Position numbers and translations under genes: made by a program. Below, in pieces: positions 1-8,130 of a stretch of DNA of 64,000 bases. The DNA lies in contig DYJC01000010.1 in NCBI GenBank assembly GCA_020723305.1, forward strand, positions 62,001-126,000, written 5' to 3'. This DNA is from Desulfosudis oleivorans. Its GTDB lineage: Bacteria > Desulfobacterota > Desulfobacteria > Desulfobacterales > SURF-7. The notes beneath the pieces were generated by a model. It had not been told where the DNA came from and did no database searches. It worked only from the letters and a program-made list of their open reading frames with translations. Within the stretch, counting starts at the first letter, position 1, and every line of letters begins with the position of its first letter.

Positions 1-333
1 TCCCAAAAAAGGAGCCAAATAAATTCCTTCCGGATTTTTAACAACAAAATATGGCATAAATAAAATTCCTATTGTGCCACCAATTAGACCGCCAGAAAGC
101 ATACCAGGTATAGCACCAATAAGTCTACCACCTGCGGCTGGAAACCAAGTAAATTTTGTTATACCAGTTTTGTTGCCTTTAAATCTTTCACTTCTGTTTT
201 CATATTCCTTATAAATATGATTTTCTTTTAAGAAATCATCTATCCCACCGAAAGGAGTATGGGCATATGCATTTTTCAATGAACTGATCAGGAAGAATAT
301 TATCACCGAAATAATTAAGGTGGCTGTTTTCAT
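1..333 (-). CDS. Exported hypothetical protein, 3' end outside window
   Basis: An open frame of 111 codons runs from an ATG at 333 to the left edge without a stop, so the C-terminus is missing. The product starts with a charged residue and a hydrophobic stretch (residues 2-19) ending in an Ala-Tyr-Ala motif near residue 24, a typical Sec signal peptide with a likely signal peptidase I site. Around residues 68-95 there is a glycine-rich hydrophobic segment that could be membrane-inserting. The gene is AT-rich compared with the SEFIR gene beside it. It begins about 20 bases after an integron-like attC site and has the same direction as the preceding gene, which fits a gene cassette. I do not recognise the family. 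Confidence 0.6.
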   Translation of the reverse strand, partial: MKTATLIISVIIFFLISSLKNAYAHTPFGGIDDFLKENHIYKEYENRSERFKGNKTGITKFTWFPAAGGRLIGAIPGMLSGGLIGGTIGILFMPYFVVKNPEGIYLAPFLG

Positions 334-354
334 TCTACCGTTCCATTTTATTAG

Positions 355-421
355 ATATAACGACCAAGCTCAGCCGAGGAGGCGCGGCAGCGCCGACGTA
401 GGCTGGAGCGCATGGTTAGGC
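355..421 (-). other. Integron attC-like recombination site
   Basis: Read on the minus strand, this 67-bp segment starts with GCCTAAC (R''-like) and ends with GTTATAT (R'-like). It contains imperfectly complementary arms around GCGCTCCAGCC and GGCTGAGC and a GC-rich central hairpin (GGCGC and GCGCC). One arm carries an extra C, as expected for the extrahelical base of attC L''. It sits 11 bases after the stop of the SEFIR gene and about 20 bases before the next start codon, both genes pointing the same way, which is the usual cassette-attC-cassette layout. The R' box departs from the GTTRRRY consensus in one position. No integrase gene and no second attC is visible to the right. Confidence 0.6.
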
Positions 422-432
422 GTCGCCCGCAT

Positions 433-1746
433 CTATGTGACCTCGCCCTTTTCAAACCGTTGAACGATGTCCTCGTAAATCTTGTCTTCGAACTGCTGGA
501 AATCAAACAGAAGAAATAGCGGCTCCACTATGCGCTGCACGTCTTTAACCAGGGTCTCGTGAATATTTCCAACTTTCACCACAATTTCGGCTTCTGATGT
601 GTCTTCGCTTGTTGCCCGAGCCATACCAATCATGCGATTCGGATTCGAAGTACCCAGTGTTCTCCCCTTTAACCCGCGGTGCGTCACTCGCACACTCAGC
701 TGAGTATCTCCGGGCACTCCTAGATTCGCGTAAAGGTTTTTAGCAAAGAGCAATGACTCAGTGACGCGGACAATTCGGGTGTTGAAAAACATACTCTCCG
801 CCTTGCGTGAGTCCTCGAAAAGGCTTTGCAGTAGGTAGAAGTCGCCTGACCTCTTGAGCGCCCAGTAGTCATATGACTGGTGATCACGACCCGCAATCTC
901 AGCCTTGACGCCATCCGCGTATGGTTTGGGGCGGTATTCGTCCTTCGATTCGATCAAGACGCCGATCGGCCAACCGAAGGTTCGTATCTCAGACTTGCGG
1001 ATTGCGTTAAGCAACTCGATCTGCGATTTTGAGACAGCATGATGGAGTGCGAAACGAAGTTCCATCTGACCTGGAAGTGACATTCCGGAGATGCCTTTCC
1101 GCGCGATAGTTGACTCTGTCTCGAACCATATGTCGTTGAGAACAGAGCTGCCTCCGTTGGTAACACCTGTCGGACCAGTTGATCGCGCTGGAGCCAGTGA
1201 CTTTTCTACTACGCCTGAGAATGGATTGGAGCCTAGTGGCGGCTTAGCTAGCGTGGGCATGCCGTGGATCTCACGAAATAGATCCTCGCATCGTTGCTGG
1301 TACGTCTTGTCGTCATCGAAGTCGATGTATAGCCTGGGGCCTAGAAAGGAGGGGGTTTTCGCCGCACTGCGGTTGCCCCTAACAAGCGGAATGAACTTCT
1401 TTGTGTCGATTGCTGAGATCACTTCTGCCGTTACTACCAAACGTTCATAGCCGACGCCTCCTGAACCCCCGTCTGCTTTCGCCACGTATTTGTCCGAACA
1501 CACCATAAGCACGCGATCAGCAGACACTATTCCTTTGTGCATAAAGGTTGCCAAATCTTGGCCAGGCGATAGATCCCATTGATCCAGGGTTGCGTCAATT
1601 CCGGCCCCGCGAAGATCTGTTGCCAGCTGTCGCACCCAAGCCTTATGTTCGTCAGAGTCGTGCGAGTACGAGATGAATACGCGGGGATTGCTCAAATGTG
1701 CCTCCGATGTGTTTTTGTGACGCCTGACCATTGATTCATAGGTCAT
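433..1746 (-). CDS. SEFIR/TIR-domain protein with uncharacterised C-terminal domain
   Basis: A 437-residue protein. Residues about 20-165 form a SEFIR/TIR-type domain: a VFISYSHDSDEHKAWV strand-loop near residue 23, a GIDATLDQWDLSPG segment near residue 50, a helix with VLMVCSDKYV near 80, and a GVGYER motif near 98 that precedes a conserved-type glutamate. Family knowledge: bacterial TIR/SEFIR proteins often act as NAD-consuming or signalling effectors in anti-phage defence. Residues about 205-437 are a separate module without a recognised family; by analogy it may be the sensor. The start at 1746 has a weak AGGT upstream, and a second Met at residue 6 is possible. Base composition is richer in GC than the adjacent partial gene. 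The downstream attC-like site suggests it arrived as an integron cassette. The defence role is inferred. Confidence 0.75.
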   Translation of the reverse strand: MTYESMVRRHKNTSEAHLSNPRVFISYSHDSDEHKAWVRQLATDLRGAGIDATLDQWDLSPGQDLATFMHKGIVSADRVLMVCSDKYVAKADGGSGGVGYERLVVTAEVISAIDTKKFIPLVRGNRSAAKTPSFLGPRLYIDFDDDKTYQQRCEDLFREIHGMPTLAKPPLGSNPFSGVVEKSLAPARSTGPTGVTNGGSSVLNDIWFETESTIARKGISGMSLPGQMELRFALHHAVSKSQIELLNAIRKSEIRTFGWPIGVLIESKDEYRPKPYADGVKAEIAGRDHQSYDYWALKRSGDFYLLQSLFEDSRKAESMFFNTRIVRVTESLLFAKNLYANLGVPGDTQLSVRVTHRGLKGRTLGTSNPNRMIGMARATSEDTSEAEIVVKVGNIHETLVKDVQRIVEPLFLLFDFQQFEDKIYEDIVQRFEKGEVT

Positions 1747-2139
1747 TTTGACCTGGGCTTTTCAGGCATTTTTGCCCTGATATTAAATGAATCAGCTTTT
1801 CTCGAAAAATCGCCTGAAAAATGGTAAACATTTAATCAAAAAACCATGTCCGGCTCGAAAAAAAAAGATATTCCTTTTTTATCATTCTATTGAAAGATGG
1901 AATCTAGACTTTTCAAAAAATTACGGACTCGAGCTTTCACCGGAGTGACGGAATCAGAACTTTTTATGGTTTCATCAAACATATCCCGACAAAAAATGCA
2001 CTTCATGGCAACTATAAAGATTCACAACAGAATCATTTTATTTGGATGGTGTCAATACAAAATAACCCTGGATTCAGGATGATGCACATGGAGCGATAAT
2101 TTCACTCCATAGTAGATTTTAACAAAAAACCATATTGAA
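1747..2139. other. Intergenic stretch, no gene supported
   Basis: This AT-rich region lies between the SEFIR and cupin genes. A 61-codon open frame at 1897-2082 has no family resemblance and overlaps a degenerate repeat (1939-2013), so I do not call it. No second attC, tRNA or integrase fragment was recognised here. Confidence 0.5.
1939..2013. repeat. Degenerate dispersed repeat, copy 1
   Basis: About 75 bases from ACCGGAGTGACGGAATCAG to a CTTCATGGCAACT-like end recur at 2790-2873 with roughly three quarters of positions matching by eye. Shared landmarks are CGGAATCAG, GGTTTCA, ATATCCCGACAA and CATGGCAACT. The two copies flank the cupin gene. They look like relics of one repeat family that is distinct from the 122-bp MITE. 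Confidence 0.45.
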
Positions 2140-2511
2140 TCAGGAACGTCCGCGTATGGGTATAAAATCTATGGCAATACATGGATCATCTCCAACCACC
2201 CACGCGTCACTTCCCGGCGCAATTTCGAATGCGCATCCCGACTCTATCTCCGCTTCATTTCCGGCTGGATCTTTAACCATCATACGACCTGAGATTACAT
2301 AACCAATATGATTCTCTGAATCCTTACCCATCTGCGGCCCGGCATGTAAAGACCACCGCCAACCTGGTTGATACGTTCCAAATCCTATGGCAGCAGTTCG
2401 AAGGGCTGCATAGGAACGAGTACTACCGTCAATAAACACCCTGGTGTTACCCGCAGTACTTGGATTTCCTTTTATAATGCCTGACTGTGAGCGTTTATTT
2501 GGCTTTGTCAT
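2140..2511 (-). CDS. Cupin-fold protein
   Basis: A 123-residue protein resembling single-domain cupins. The middle contains a G-W-R-W-S-L-H-A-G segment near residue 50 and GYVISGRMMV near residue 70. A glycine-rich turn and an APGSDAWVVGDDP strand follow near residues 98-110, which is the arrangement of cupin motifs 1 and 2. The histidines HAG and NHIG could bind a metal, but the full HxH plus E plus H set is not clear. The substrate cannot be told. The gene is isolated between two degenerate repeats and has only a weak ribosome-binding site. Confidence 0.65.
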   Translation of the reverse strand: MTKPNKRSQSGIIKGNPSTAGNTRVFIDGSTRSYAALRTAAIGFGTYQPGWRWSLHAGPQMGKDSENHIGYVISGRMMVKDPAGNEAEIESGCAFEIAPGSDAWVVGDDPCIAIDFIPIRGRS

Positions 2512-2591
2512 AAATCCGCTATATACCGGTTATTGAATGCTGTGTGTCCTGGCTGTTTCGCGTCTGCACGCGCGAAATGTCGGTAATTTTG

Positions 2592-2702
2592 TTAAAAAGC
2601 TGCCTTGCCTCTCTGGCTATATGGAGTGTCGAGGACTTTATTAACATCATCGGCCCGCGTTAGCACCTCGTATGCCATTTCTGTCAAATCGCCGGTGTCC
2701 AT
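2592..2702 (-). pseudogene. Possible remnant or 36-residue microprotein
   Basis: From an ATG at 2702 the frame encodes MDTGDLTEMAYEVL at its start and TPYSQRGKAAF at its end, then TAA. Both ends look protein-like (an acidic amphipathic helix, then a basic tail), but the length is only 36 residues. It could be an internally deleted copy of a longer gene. A TGA lies two codons upstream of the ATG and no clear ribosome-binding site is present. Confidence 0.25.
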
Positions 2703-2789
2703 CTTTCATTTTTTTCAATGCTGTTTTTCAAATCGTTATACACGATTCCGGCGTTATCAAATTTTTTTACATTCCGTACTCTTTTTTTT

Positions 2790-2873
2790 ACCGGAATGAT
2801 GGAATCAGGGCCTTTTTCGGTTTCACCAAAGATATCCCGACAACAAAACCATTTTATGAAACTCATGGCAACT
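2790..2873. repeat. Degenerate dispersed repeat, copy 2
   Basis: This is the partner of the 1939-2013 repeat, sharing CCGGAATGA, GGAATCAG, GGTTTCA, ATATCCCGACAA and CATGGCAACT landmarks with small indels. It is not part of any supported gene. Confidence 0.45.
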
Positions 2874-2991
2874 CCGATTCGGAAAACGGTTTGATCTTAC
2901 CGGAAGACCTTTTTGTTTCAACATTTTGCCGGTTAGTATAATTCCGATGTTTACTCCGCCCTTTTTCCATCATCTCCGGAATGATATTTTT

Positions 2992-3195
2992 TTAACCTTT
3001 TACCCGCTTGATGGTGCCGTTACTTATCATTTCATTGAACTGAGACAGCAAGGCTTTTTCCTCCTTGTCAATGTGAGCGTCCTCCATCGCATGGTCCATG
3101 ATTTTCTGATACTCAACCGGTGTTATTTCAAGGTCTAAAATAGCTTGATTGATAAGTTCCTTTAGTTCTGAAGCTGACTTACTTGGCTGTTTCAT
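2992..3195 (-). CDS. Small acidic helical protein, TerB-like features
   Basis: A 67-residue protein rich in Lys, Glu and Ala, with no signal peptide. The start at 3195 is chosen because AAGGAGA lies about ten bases upstream; an earlier in-frame ATG at 3234 lacks this. The segment EYQKIMDHAMEDAHIDKEE followed by ALLSQF resembles the helical D-x-x-I-D-x-x-E pattern of TerB-like domains, but the protein is only about half the length of one. It has no clear operon partner. The coding call rests on the good ribosome-binding site and amino-acid composition; the function is unknown. Confidence 0.5.
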   Translation of the reverse strand: MKQPSKSASELKELINQAILDLEITPVEYQKIMDHAMEDAHIDKEEKALLSQFNEMISNGTIKRVKG

Positions 3196-3684
3196 CGGCA
3201 CTGTCTCCTTTATTGAATGTTTATCTTGATTCATTTAATTCCACAATATCCCACAATCCATATCAAATTTCCATTCTTGCAGACCGCATCAAGCAAAGCT
3301 GATATGGCTGTCAATATGGCAGCGCTCTGTTTTAGCGGCAATCTATTATGCAGTCGTTGTGACCTTTTTCAAGTATAATATATGGCAAATCTGTTTTTTA
3401 GGAAAGTGATTTTGCTCAACAAACATTCATTTTGTTTCAATGTGCCTTTTTTAAAAAACCCATTGTAAATACTATTTTTTTGTATGGATAACAAAGTCTA
3501 CAATTTTCCATTGTTTCCCGTCTGTTGATGCCAGCTCCTTTTTGTCTGTTTGATGTTATCATTTTCATCGCCTCTGGTATATGAATAGCTGTTATTTGAA
3601 TTCCGGATGGAACGGAAAGAATGACTTTATAGGAAAATCGTTTACTGCCTGAGTGGATAAGGGGGTTATTTCCCTTACTGCGAG
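3196..3684. other. Intergenic stretch, nothing recognised
   Basis: AT-rich sequence between the small helical protein and the duplicated msbA tail. I see no open frame with family features, no RNA gene and no convincing terminator. Confidence 0.5.
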
Positions 3685-3860
3685 TTTGAACGACGCAGTT
3701 TTGAAATGATTCATGGAGCGGGGTTGCTGTGTGATATGGAATTTACACCCCCCTGCGGCCCCCTCGGGGAATTTTAATAATAATCTGATAAAGCTTGTAA
3801 TGCTCGCCTTTTGCTGTCAGGAGTTTATCGTGCCTTCACTGTTCTGCGATCCGGTCACCC
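3685..3860. repeat. Diverged direct repeat of the msbA 3' region, copy A
   Basis: The segment TTTGAACG...ATGATTCATGGAG...GGGGAATTTTAATAATAA followed by an msbA-like tail recurs at 5058-5260. Similarity is about 75-80 percent by eye, with a 27-base deletion relative to the other copy. The two copies bracket the yhcG gene. Confidence 0.7.
3782..3860 (-). pseudogene. Relic of msbA C-terminus
   Basis: Translated on the minus strand this reads GDRIAEQ, stop, RHDKLLTAKGEHYKLYQ. It parallels the true MsbA end (GGQIVEQGKHDELLSAKG, then EYYKLYQ). A TGA replaces the glycine codon, and the final residues are lost. The relic begins at the stop codon of yhcG, so the nuclease gene seems to have been joined to, or to have carried, a foreign msbA tail. 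Confidence 0.65.
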
Positions 3861-4976
3861 CCCCAACTCCCCTCCCAGCTCCGCTTCAATCTCCTCTACT
3901 GTCGGCAGACTGGATTTGAGGTTTTCCGGCAAAGCCCGTGTCAGCTCGTATTCGGAAATGCCGATGGGTCTGTGGATATCGCGCAGGGTGTATTCAGCCA
4001 GGACACGATCCTTTGTTTGACAGAGAATCAGGCCGATGGTGGGCTGATCAGCTTCGTTCCGGAGCAGGTCATCCACCGCTGAGCAATAAAAATTCATCTT
4101 ACCGGCGTACTCCGGCTTGAAGTCGCCTTTTTTCAGCTCAATAACGATAAAACAGCGCAGCTTGAGATGGTAAAACAGCAGATCAAGGTAAAAGTCCTTG
4201 TCGCTCACCGATAGGTGATACTGACGTCCGACAAAGGCAAACCCGGATCCCAGTTCCAGAAGGAATTTTTCCAGGTGCTGAACCAATCCGGTTTCCAGTT
4301 CCCGCTCATGAAACGGTTCCTCAAGGGTCAAAAAATCGAACAGATATGGGTCTTTGAGAAGCTGCCGGGCAATCTCCGATTGCGGGGATGGGAGGCGGAC
4401 GATAAAATTGCTGACCGCTTTTCCCTGACGCTAGTGGAGCTTGCCCTTGATCTTGGCTGCCAATGCATCCCGGCTCCAGCCCTGCTCAATGGTCTGCTGC
4501 ATATACCAGTGGTGGGCAGGAAGGTTCTTGACCTTTTCCATCAACAGGATATTGTGCCCCCATGGAATTTGTGCAACGAGCTGTTGCAAAATTAAAAGAG
4601 AATTCGTCTTAAGATTTTGTGCCACAGATTGCGGCACTTTTTCCATTGAAATGTCCGTGCCGCTCAATTTTGCAACAGGCTGTTGCAAAATTGGCTGGAT
4701 ACCGTATTCACGGGCAAACCGAATCATATAACCAATATTTCGCTCGGAGAATCCTTTTACCTCAGGCAATTCATTCTTGAGATCAACAGCCAGCCGAGGG
4801 ATAATGCCCGCACCCCAGCCTTTTTCCTTCTGACGATGATGGATCATGCGGCCGATGTCCCAATACATGGCGATCATCTCTGCATTGGCCGAAAGAGCCA
4901 CCCGTGTCTGGCCCAGACGGATCCGATCCTTGATCTCAACCAGAAGTTTACTATAAAAAGCCAGATCAGAACTCAT
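3855..4976 (-). pseudogene. yhcG: yhcG-like DUF1016/PDDEXK nuclease gene broken by an amber codon
   Basis: Two collinear, same-frame halves of a DUF1016 (YhcG) protein are separated only by a TAG at 4431-4433. The N-terminal half carries the DUF1016_N domain, with an MYWDIGRMIHHRQ-type motif and SERNIGYMIRFA. The sequence after the TAG continues at once with RQGKAVSNF and ARQLLKDPYLFDFL, the normal family continuation. The C-terminal half holds the PDDEXK-type nuclease core: Asp in FYLDLLFYH and Glu-x-Lys in FIVIELKKGDF. One GAG-to-TAG change explains the break. The start at 4976 follows AAAGGGA with six-base spacing. Total reading length is about 373 codons, normal for the family. The nearby msbA-tail repeat marks this as an insertion. 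A truncated N-terminal product may still be made. Confidence 0.8.
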
Positions 4977-5057
4977 AAACAATCCCTTTCCGATTCATTC
5001 GGATCAAAATTTCCAGCGATCTTCCCTGTTTTCAGCCATATATCGTCATCTGCTTCT

Positions 5058-5260
5058 TTTGAACGATAAAGTTTTAAAATGATTCATGGAGTGGGGTTGG
5101 TGTATGATTATGAAATTTATACCCCCCTTAATCCCCCCTTGAGGGGAATTTTAATAATAAATGCTACTGGCCGTTCTTGTGCTGCATCTGATAGAGCTTG
5201 TAGTACTCGCCTTTTGCAGACAGGAGTTCATCGTGCTTTCCCTGTTCCACAATCTGACCG
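5058..5260. repeat. Diverged direct repeat of the msbA 3' region, copy B
   Basis: This is the native copy: it covers the last codons of msbA and about 100 bases downstream. It pairs with 3685-3860 on the other side of yhcG. Confidence 0.7.
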
Positions 5261-6897
5261 CCCACGATCACAACGATCCGGTCTGCGTATCCGATGGTGG
5301 ACAGGCGGTGGGCGATCACGAAGGTAGTCCTTCCCTTCATCAGGTTTTCCAGGGCTTTCTGCACCAGCATTTCCGATTCCGCGTCCAAAGAGGAGGTGGC
5401 TTCGTCCAGAATCAGGATGGGTGCGTTTTTGAACAAGGCACGGGCAATGCAGATCCGCTGCTTTTCTCCACCGGACAATCTGCTTCCCAATTCGCCGATA
5501 TTGGTATCAAACTGCTTCGGAAAATCCATGATAAAATCGTAAGCATAGGCAGCTTTGGCAGCGGCCTCGACCGCTTCGTCGGAAGCATCCGGATTGCCGT
5601 ATGCAATATTGTTCCGGATGCTTTCATTGAACAGGATCGGTTCCTGGGTGACAATGGCGATCTGCTTCCGCAAGGAGGAGAGGGACAACTCCCGGATGTC
5701 GATCCCGTCAATCAGAATCGCACCACGGGTAACATCGTAAAACCGGGGTATAAGATTGACCAAAGAGGATTTTCCGCCTCCGCTCATGCCGGCCAGGGCC
5801 AGGACCTCGCCCGGCTGCACATCGATATTGATGTTTTTTAGCACCATCTCCTCTTCATACCGGAAGTAAACTTCCTTCAGGGTGACCTGATGGGGCCGGG
5901 TTTCGATTTCACAGGGATTCTCGATCTCCCGGATATCGGATTCACGCTCGATGATATCAAAAACACGGTCGGTAGCAGCCAGTCCTTCCTGAAGGACATT
6001 GTTGAGTTTGCTCAACTGCTTGACCGGCTCATACAGCATCAGAACCGCGGCCAGAAAGGCAATAAACTTCCCGACCGTTAAATGACCATCAATCACCTGC
6101 GATCCGCCGAACCAGATCACAAACGCGATTCCCAGCCCGCCGAATATCTCCATGACCGGAGAGGAAAGGGCTTTAGCCACCACCGACTTCATTTCCAGTC
6201 GGAACAGATTGCGGGATTTGCTGTAAAACCGCTCCTTTTCATAGGTTTCCATGCCGAACGCTTTTACGATCTTGTTTCCGGCAAAGGTTTCATGAAGAAA
6301 CGCGCTCATCTCCGCCATGGCCTCCTGCCAGCCGGTGCTGACGCGCCGGACACGCTTGCCGAAAACCACAATGGGATAAAACGCAATGGGAAGAATAAAA
6401 AAAGCGATCAGGGCCAGTTTCCAGATCAGGTAAAAGATCGTGACCGTCAGAAACAGAATTTTGAAAAAATCATGCATGGCTCCGGTGACGGCATTGGAAA
6501 CCATATTTTTGATGATATTCACATCATTGGTCAGCCGGGACATCAGGACACCGGTCTTTTCCTGATAGAAAAAAGAGAGCGGAAGATCGGTAATCCTTTT
6601 GTAAAGCATATCCCGCAACTGCCGGATGATCCCCTCACCCACATAACTCATGAAATAGGACTGGCCGTACATTCCGAGCCCCCGTAAAAAAAATACGATC
6701 AGGATGGCAAGGGGTATCCATGTGAGCATGACCGTGTCCTTGTTCACAAAAATATCATCCAGGGCCGGCTCGATCAGATAGGCTGCCAGAGCCTGGGTAC
6801 CTGCAACCGTAATCATGCAGCAGGTTGCCAGAAACAGCCGGAATTTGTTTTCCTTGATCATGCTGATCAGGACTTTATGTCGGTTTTGCAATTTCAA
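5164..6897 (-). CDS. msbA: Lipid A export ABC transporter MsbA
   Basis: A 577-residue half-transporter that uses ATP to flip lipid A-core across the inner membrane as a homodimer. Residues 1-310 form the six-helix exporter domain, including the MSRLTNDVNIIKNM coupling region near residue 120. Residues 335-577 form the nucleotide-binding domain: Walker A AGMSGGGKSS at 369-378, signature LSGGEKQR at 474, Walker B plus catalytic Glu in ILILDEATSSLD near 495, and an H-loop in VIAHRLST. The start is a TTG at 6897, supported by AGGA eight bases upstream; the frame runs directly from it. It is the last gene of the lipid A block, 15 bases after lpxB. General multidrug exporters share the fold, but the context with lpxB and lpxA decides the call. 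Confidence 0.93.
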   Translation of the reverse strand: MKLQNRHKVLISMIKENKFRLFLATCCMITVAGTQALAAYLIEPALDDIFVNKDTVMLTWIPLAILIVFFLRGLGMYGQSYFMSYVGEGIIRQLRDMLYKRITDLPLSFFYQEKTGVLMSRLTNDVNIIKNMVSNAVTGAMHDFFKILFLTVTIFYLIWKLALIAFFILPIAFYPIVVFGKRVRRVSTGWQEAMAEMSAFLHETFAGNKIVKAFGMETYEKERFYSKSRNLFRLEMKSVVAKALSSPVMEIFGGLGIAFVIWFGGSQVIDGHLTVGKFIAFLAAVLMLYEPVKQLSKLNNVLQEGLAATDRVFDIIERESDIREIENPCEIETRPHQVTLKEVYFRYEEEMVLKNINIDVQPGEVLALAGMSGGGKSSLVNLIPRFYDVTRGAILIDGIDIRELSLSSLRKQIAIVTQEPILFNESIRNNIAYGNPDASDEAVEAAAKAAYAYDFIMDFPKQFDTNIGELGSRLSGGEKQRICIARALFKNAPILILDEATSSLDAESEMLVQKALENLMKGRTTFVIAHRLSTIGYADRIVVIVGGQIVEQGKHDELLSAKGEYYKLYQMQHKNGQ

Positions 6898-6912
6898 TTT
6901 CTTCTTCCTGTT

Positions 6913-8085
6913 TCAGTCTGTATTCTCAGAGGGTGGTTGTTCCATTCCCATCATTTTTAAGGCCAGACCCGCAGTGCGCGCCGATGCCCCCGGTCCACCC
7001 AGCTTTTCCCGGATCTGGAGCAGATCGTTTTTCATGGTGGTCAGTTTCTGCTGATCCAGAAGGATATTGCAGACGTTTTCAGATATCAACTCCGGTTTGG
7101 CCTTCCATTGCAGCAGCTCCGGAATGATCTCCCGTCCGGCAATCAGATTGGGAAGCCCGGCAAAGGTAACATTGGCAAGGGATTTGGCCAGCATATAGCT
7201 GAAATTGCTTGCCTTATAAATGATCACCATGGGAATGCCCGCAAGTGCGGCTTCCAGCGTCACGGTGCCGGATGCGGCAACCAGAAAATTTGCCTTGCGA
7301 AAAATATGATTCACTGGTTTTGAAACCAGCTCCATATGCGCGGATTCCGGATGATTTTGGATCATGGTTTCAAAAAAAACAGGATCTGCCGAAGGTGCCA
7401 GCGAAACCAGAAACCGGGCATCCGGAATTCGGACCCGGATCATTTTTGCCGTATCGAGAAGTATGGGCAGCATTTTTCGGATCTCTGATTTCCGGGAGCC
7501 GGGCAGCAACCCGATGATGGTCTCCTGTTTACCTTCTACTTCCCGGAGATTTTCCGGTTCAGCATCCGGGTTGTCCAGCAGCGGATTGCCGATAAAAGTG
7601 GCCGGAAGCCCGTGCTGCTGGAAAAAATCCGCCTCAAACGGCAGAATCACGGCCAACTGGTCTGTGCGTTCCCTGATTTTTTTTACCCGTCCGGAACGCC
7701 ATGCCCACACCTTGGGAGGGATGTAGTATAAAACCGGAACACCGACTTTTTTCGCTGCCTTTGCCACCCGCAGATTAAAATCCGCAAAATCGATTAAAAT
7801 CAACAGATCGGGTTTCAGGTTTGTTACGATCTTTTTGGCGATTCCCAGGGCTTTAAAAATGGTCGGAAGTTTTGAAACAACCTCTGTGATGCCCATCACG
7901 GAAAGCTCGGATAAAGGAAATAAAACCCGCAATCCAGCCATCCTCATTTTTTCACCGCCAATACCGCATAAAAAAACAGAAGGTACCTGTTTTTTCAGTT
8001 CATGGATCAGGTTTGCCCCATGAAGATCACCGGAGTCCTCTCCGGCAATCATCATCACACATTTCTGGGTTTCACGCTGACTCAT
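6913..8085 (-). CDS. lpxB: Lipid-A-disaccharide synthase
   Basis: A 390-residue GT-B glycosyltransferase of family GT19. It joins UDP-2,3-diacylglucosamine and lipid X to give the tetraacyl disaccharide 1-phosphate of lipid A, at the inner face of the inner membrane. Family landmarks are MMIAGEDSGDLHGANL at the N-terminus, YYIPPKVWAWR near residue 120, LLPGSRKSEI near 195, and VAASGTVTLEAALAGIPMVI near 270. The length is usual for LpxB. It follows lpxI by about 45 bases and precedes msbA by 15, so it is probably cotranscribed with them. Confidence 0.95.
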   Translation of the reverse strand: MSQRETQKCVMMIAGEDSGDLHGANLIHELKKQVPSVFLCGIGGEKMRMAGLRVLFPLSELSVMGITEVVSKLPTIFKALGIAKKIVTNLKPDLLILIDFADFNLRVAKAAKKVGVPVLYYIPPKVWAWRSGRVKKIRERTDQLAVILPFEADFFQQHGLPATFIGNPLLDNPDAEPENLREVEGKQETIIGLLPGSRKSEIRKMLPILLDTAKMIRVRIPDARFLVSLAPSADPVFFETMIQNHPESAHMELVSKPVNHIFRKANFLVAASGTVTLEAALAGIPMVIIYKASNFSYMLAKSLANVTFAGLPNLIAGREIIPELLQWKAKPELISENVCNILLDQQKLTTMKNDLLQIREKLGGPGASARTAGLALKMMGMEQPPSENTD

Positions 8086-8130
8086 TTTTCATCTTTCTTG
8101 TTGCAGCACTCCGGCTGGATTGGAAACATT

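Larger units (their letters stand above)
2512..2991. other. Region of decayed sequence
   Basis: This gap holds a 36-codon open remnant (2592-2702) and the second copy of a degenerate repeat (2790-2873). Overlapping open frames on both strands here are short, AT-rich and share no family signature, so none is called as an intact gene. Confidence 0.45.

Noticed and set aside
1897-2082. 61-codon plus-strand open frame
   Set aside because: AT-rich with no family features, overlaps a degenerate repeat and has no clear ribosome-binding site.
4431-4433. Amber codon as pyrrolysine
   Set aside because: The flanking family normally has an ordinary residue here and the protein is not a methylamine methyltransferase, so mutation is the simpler explanation.
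5133-5146. CCCCTT/GAGGGG dyad after msbA as a terminator
   Set aside because: The loop would be only two bases and no T-run follows on the minus strand.
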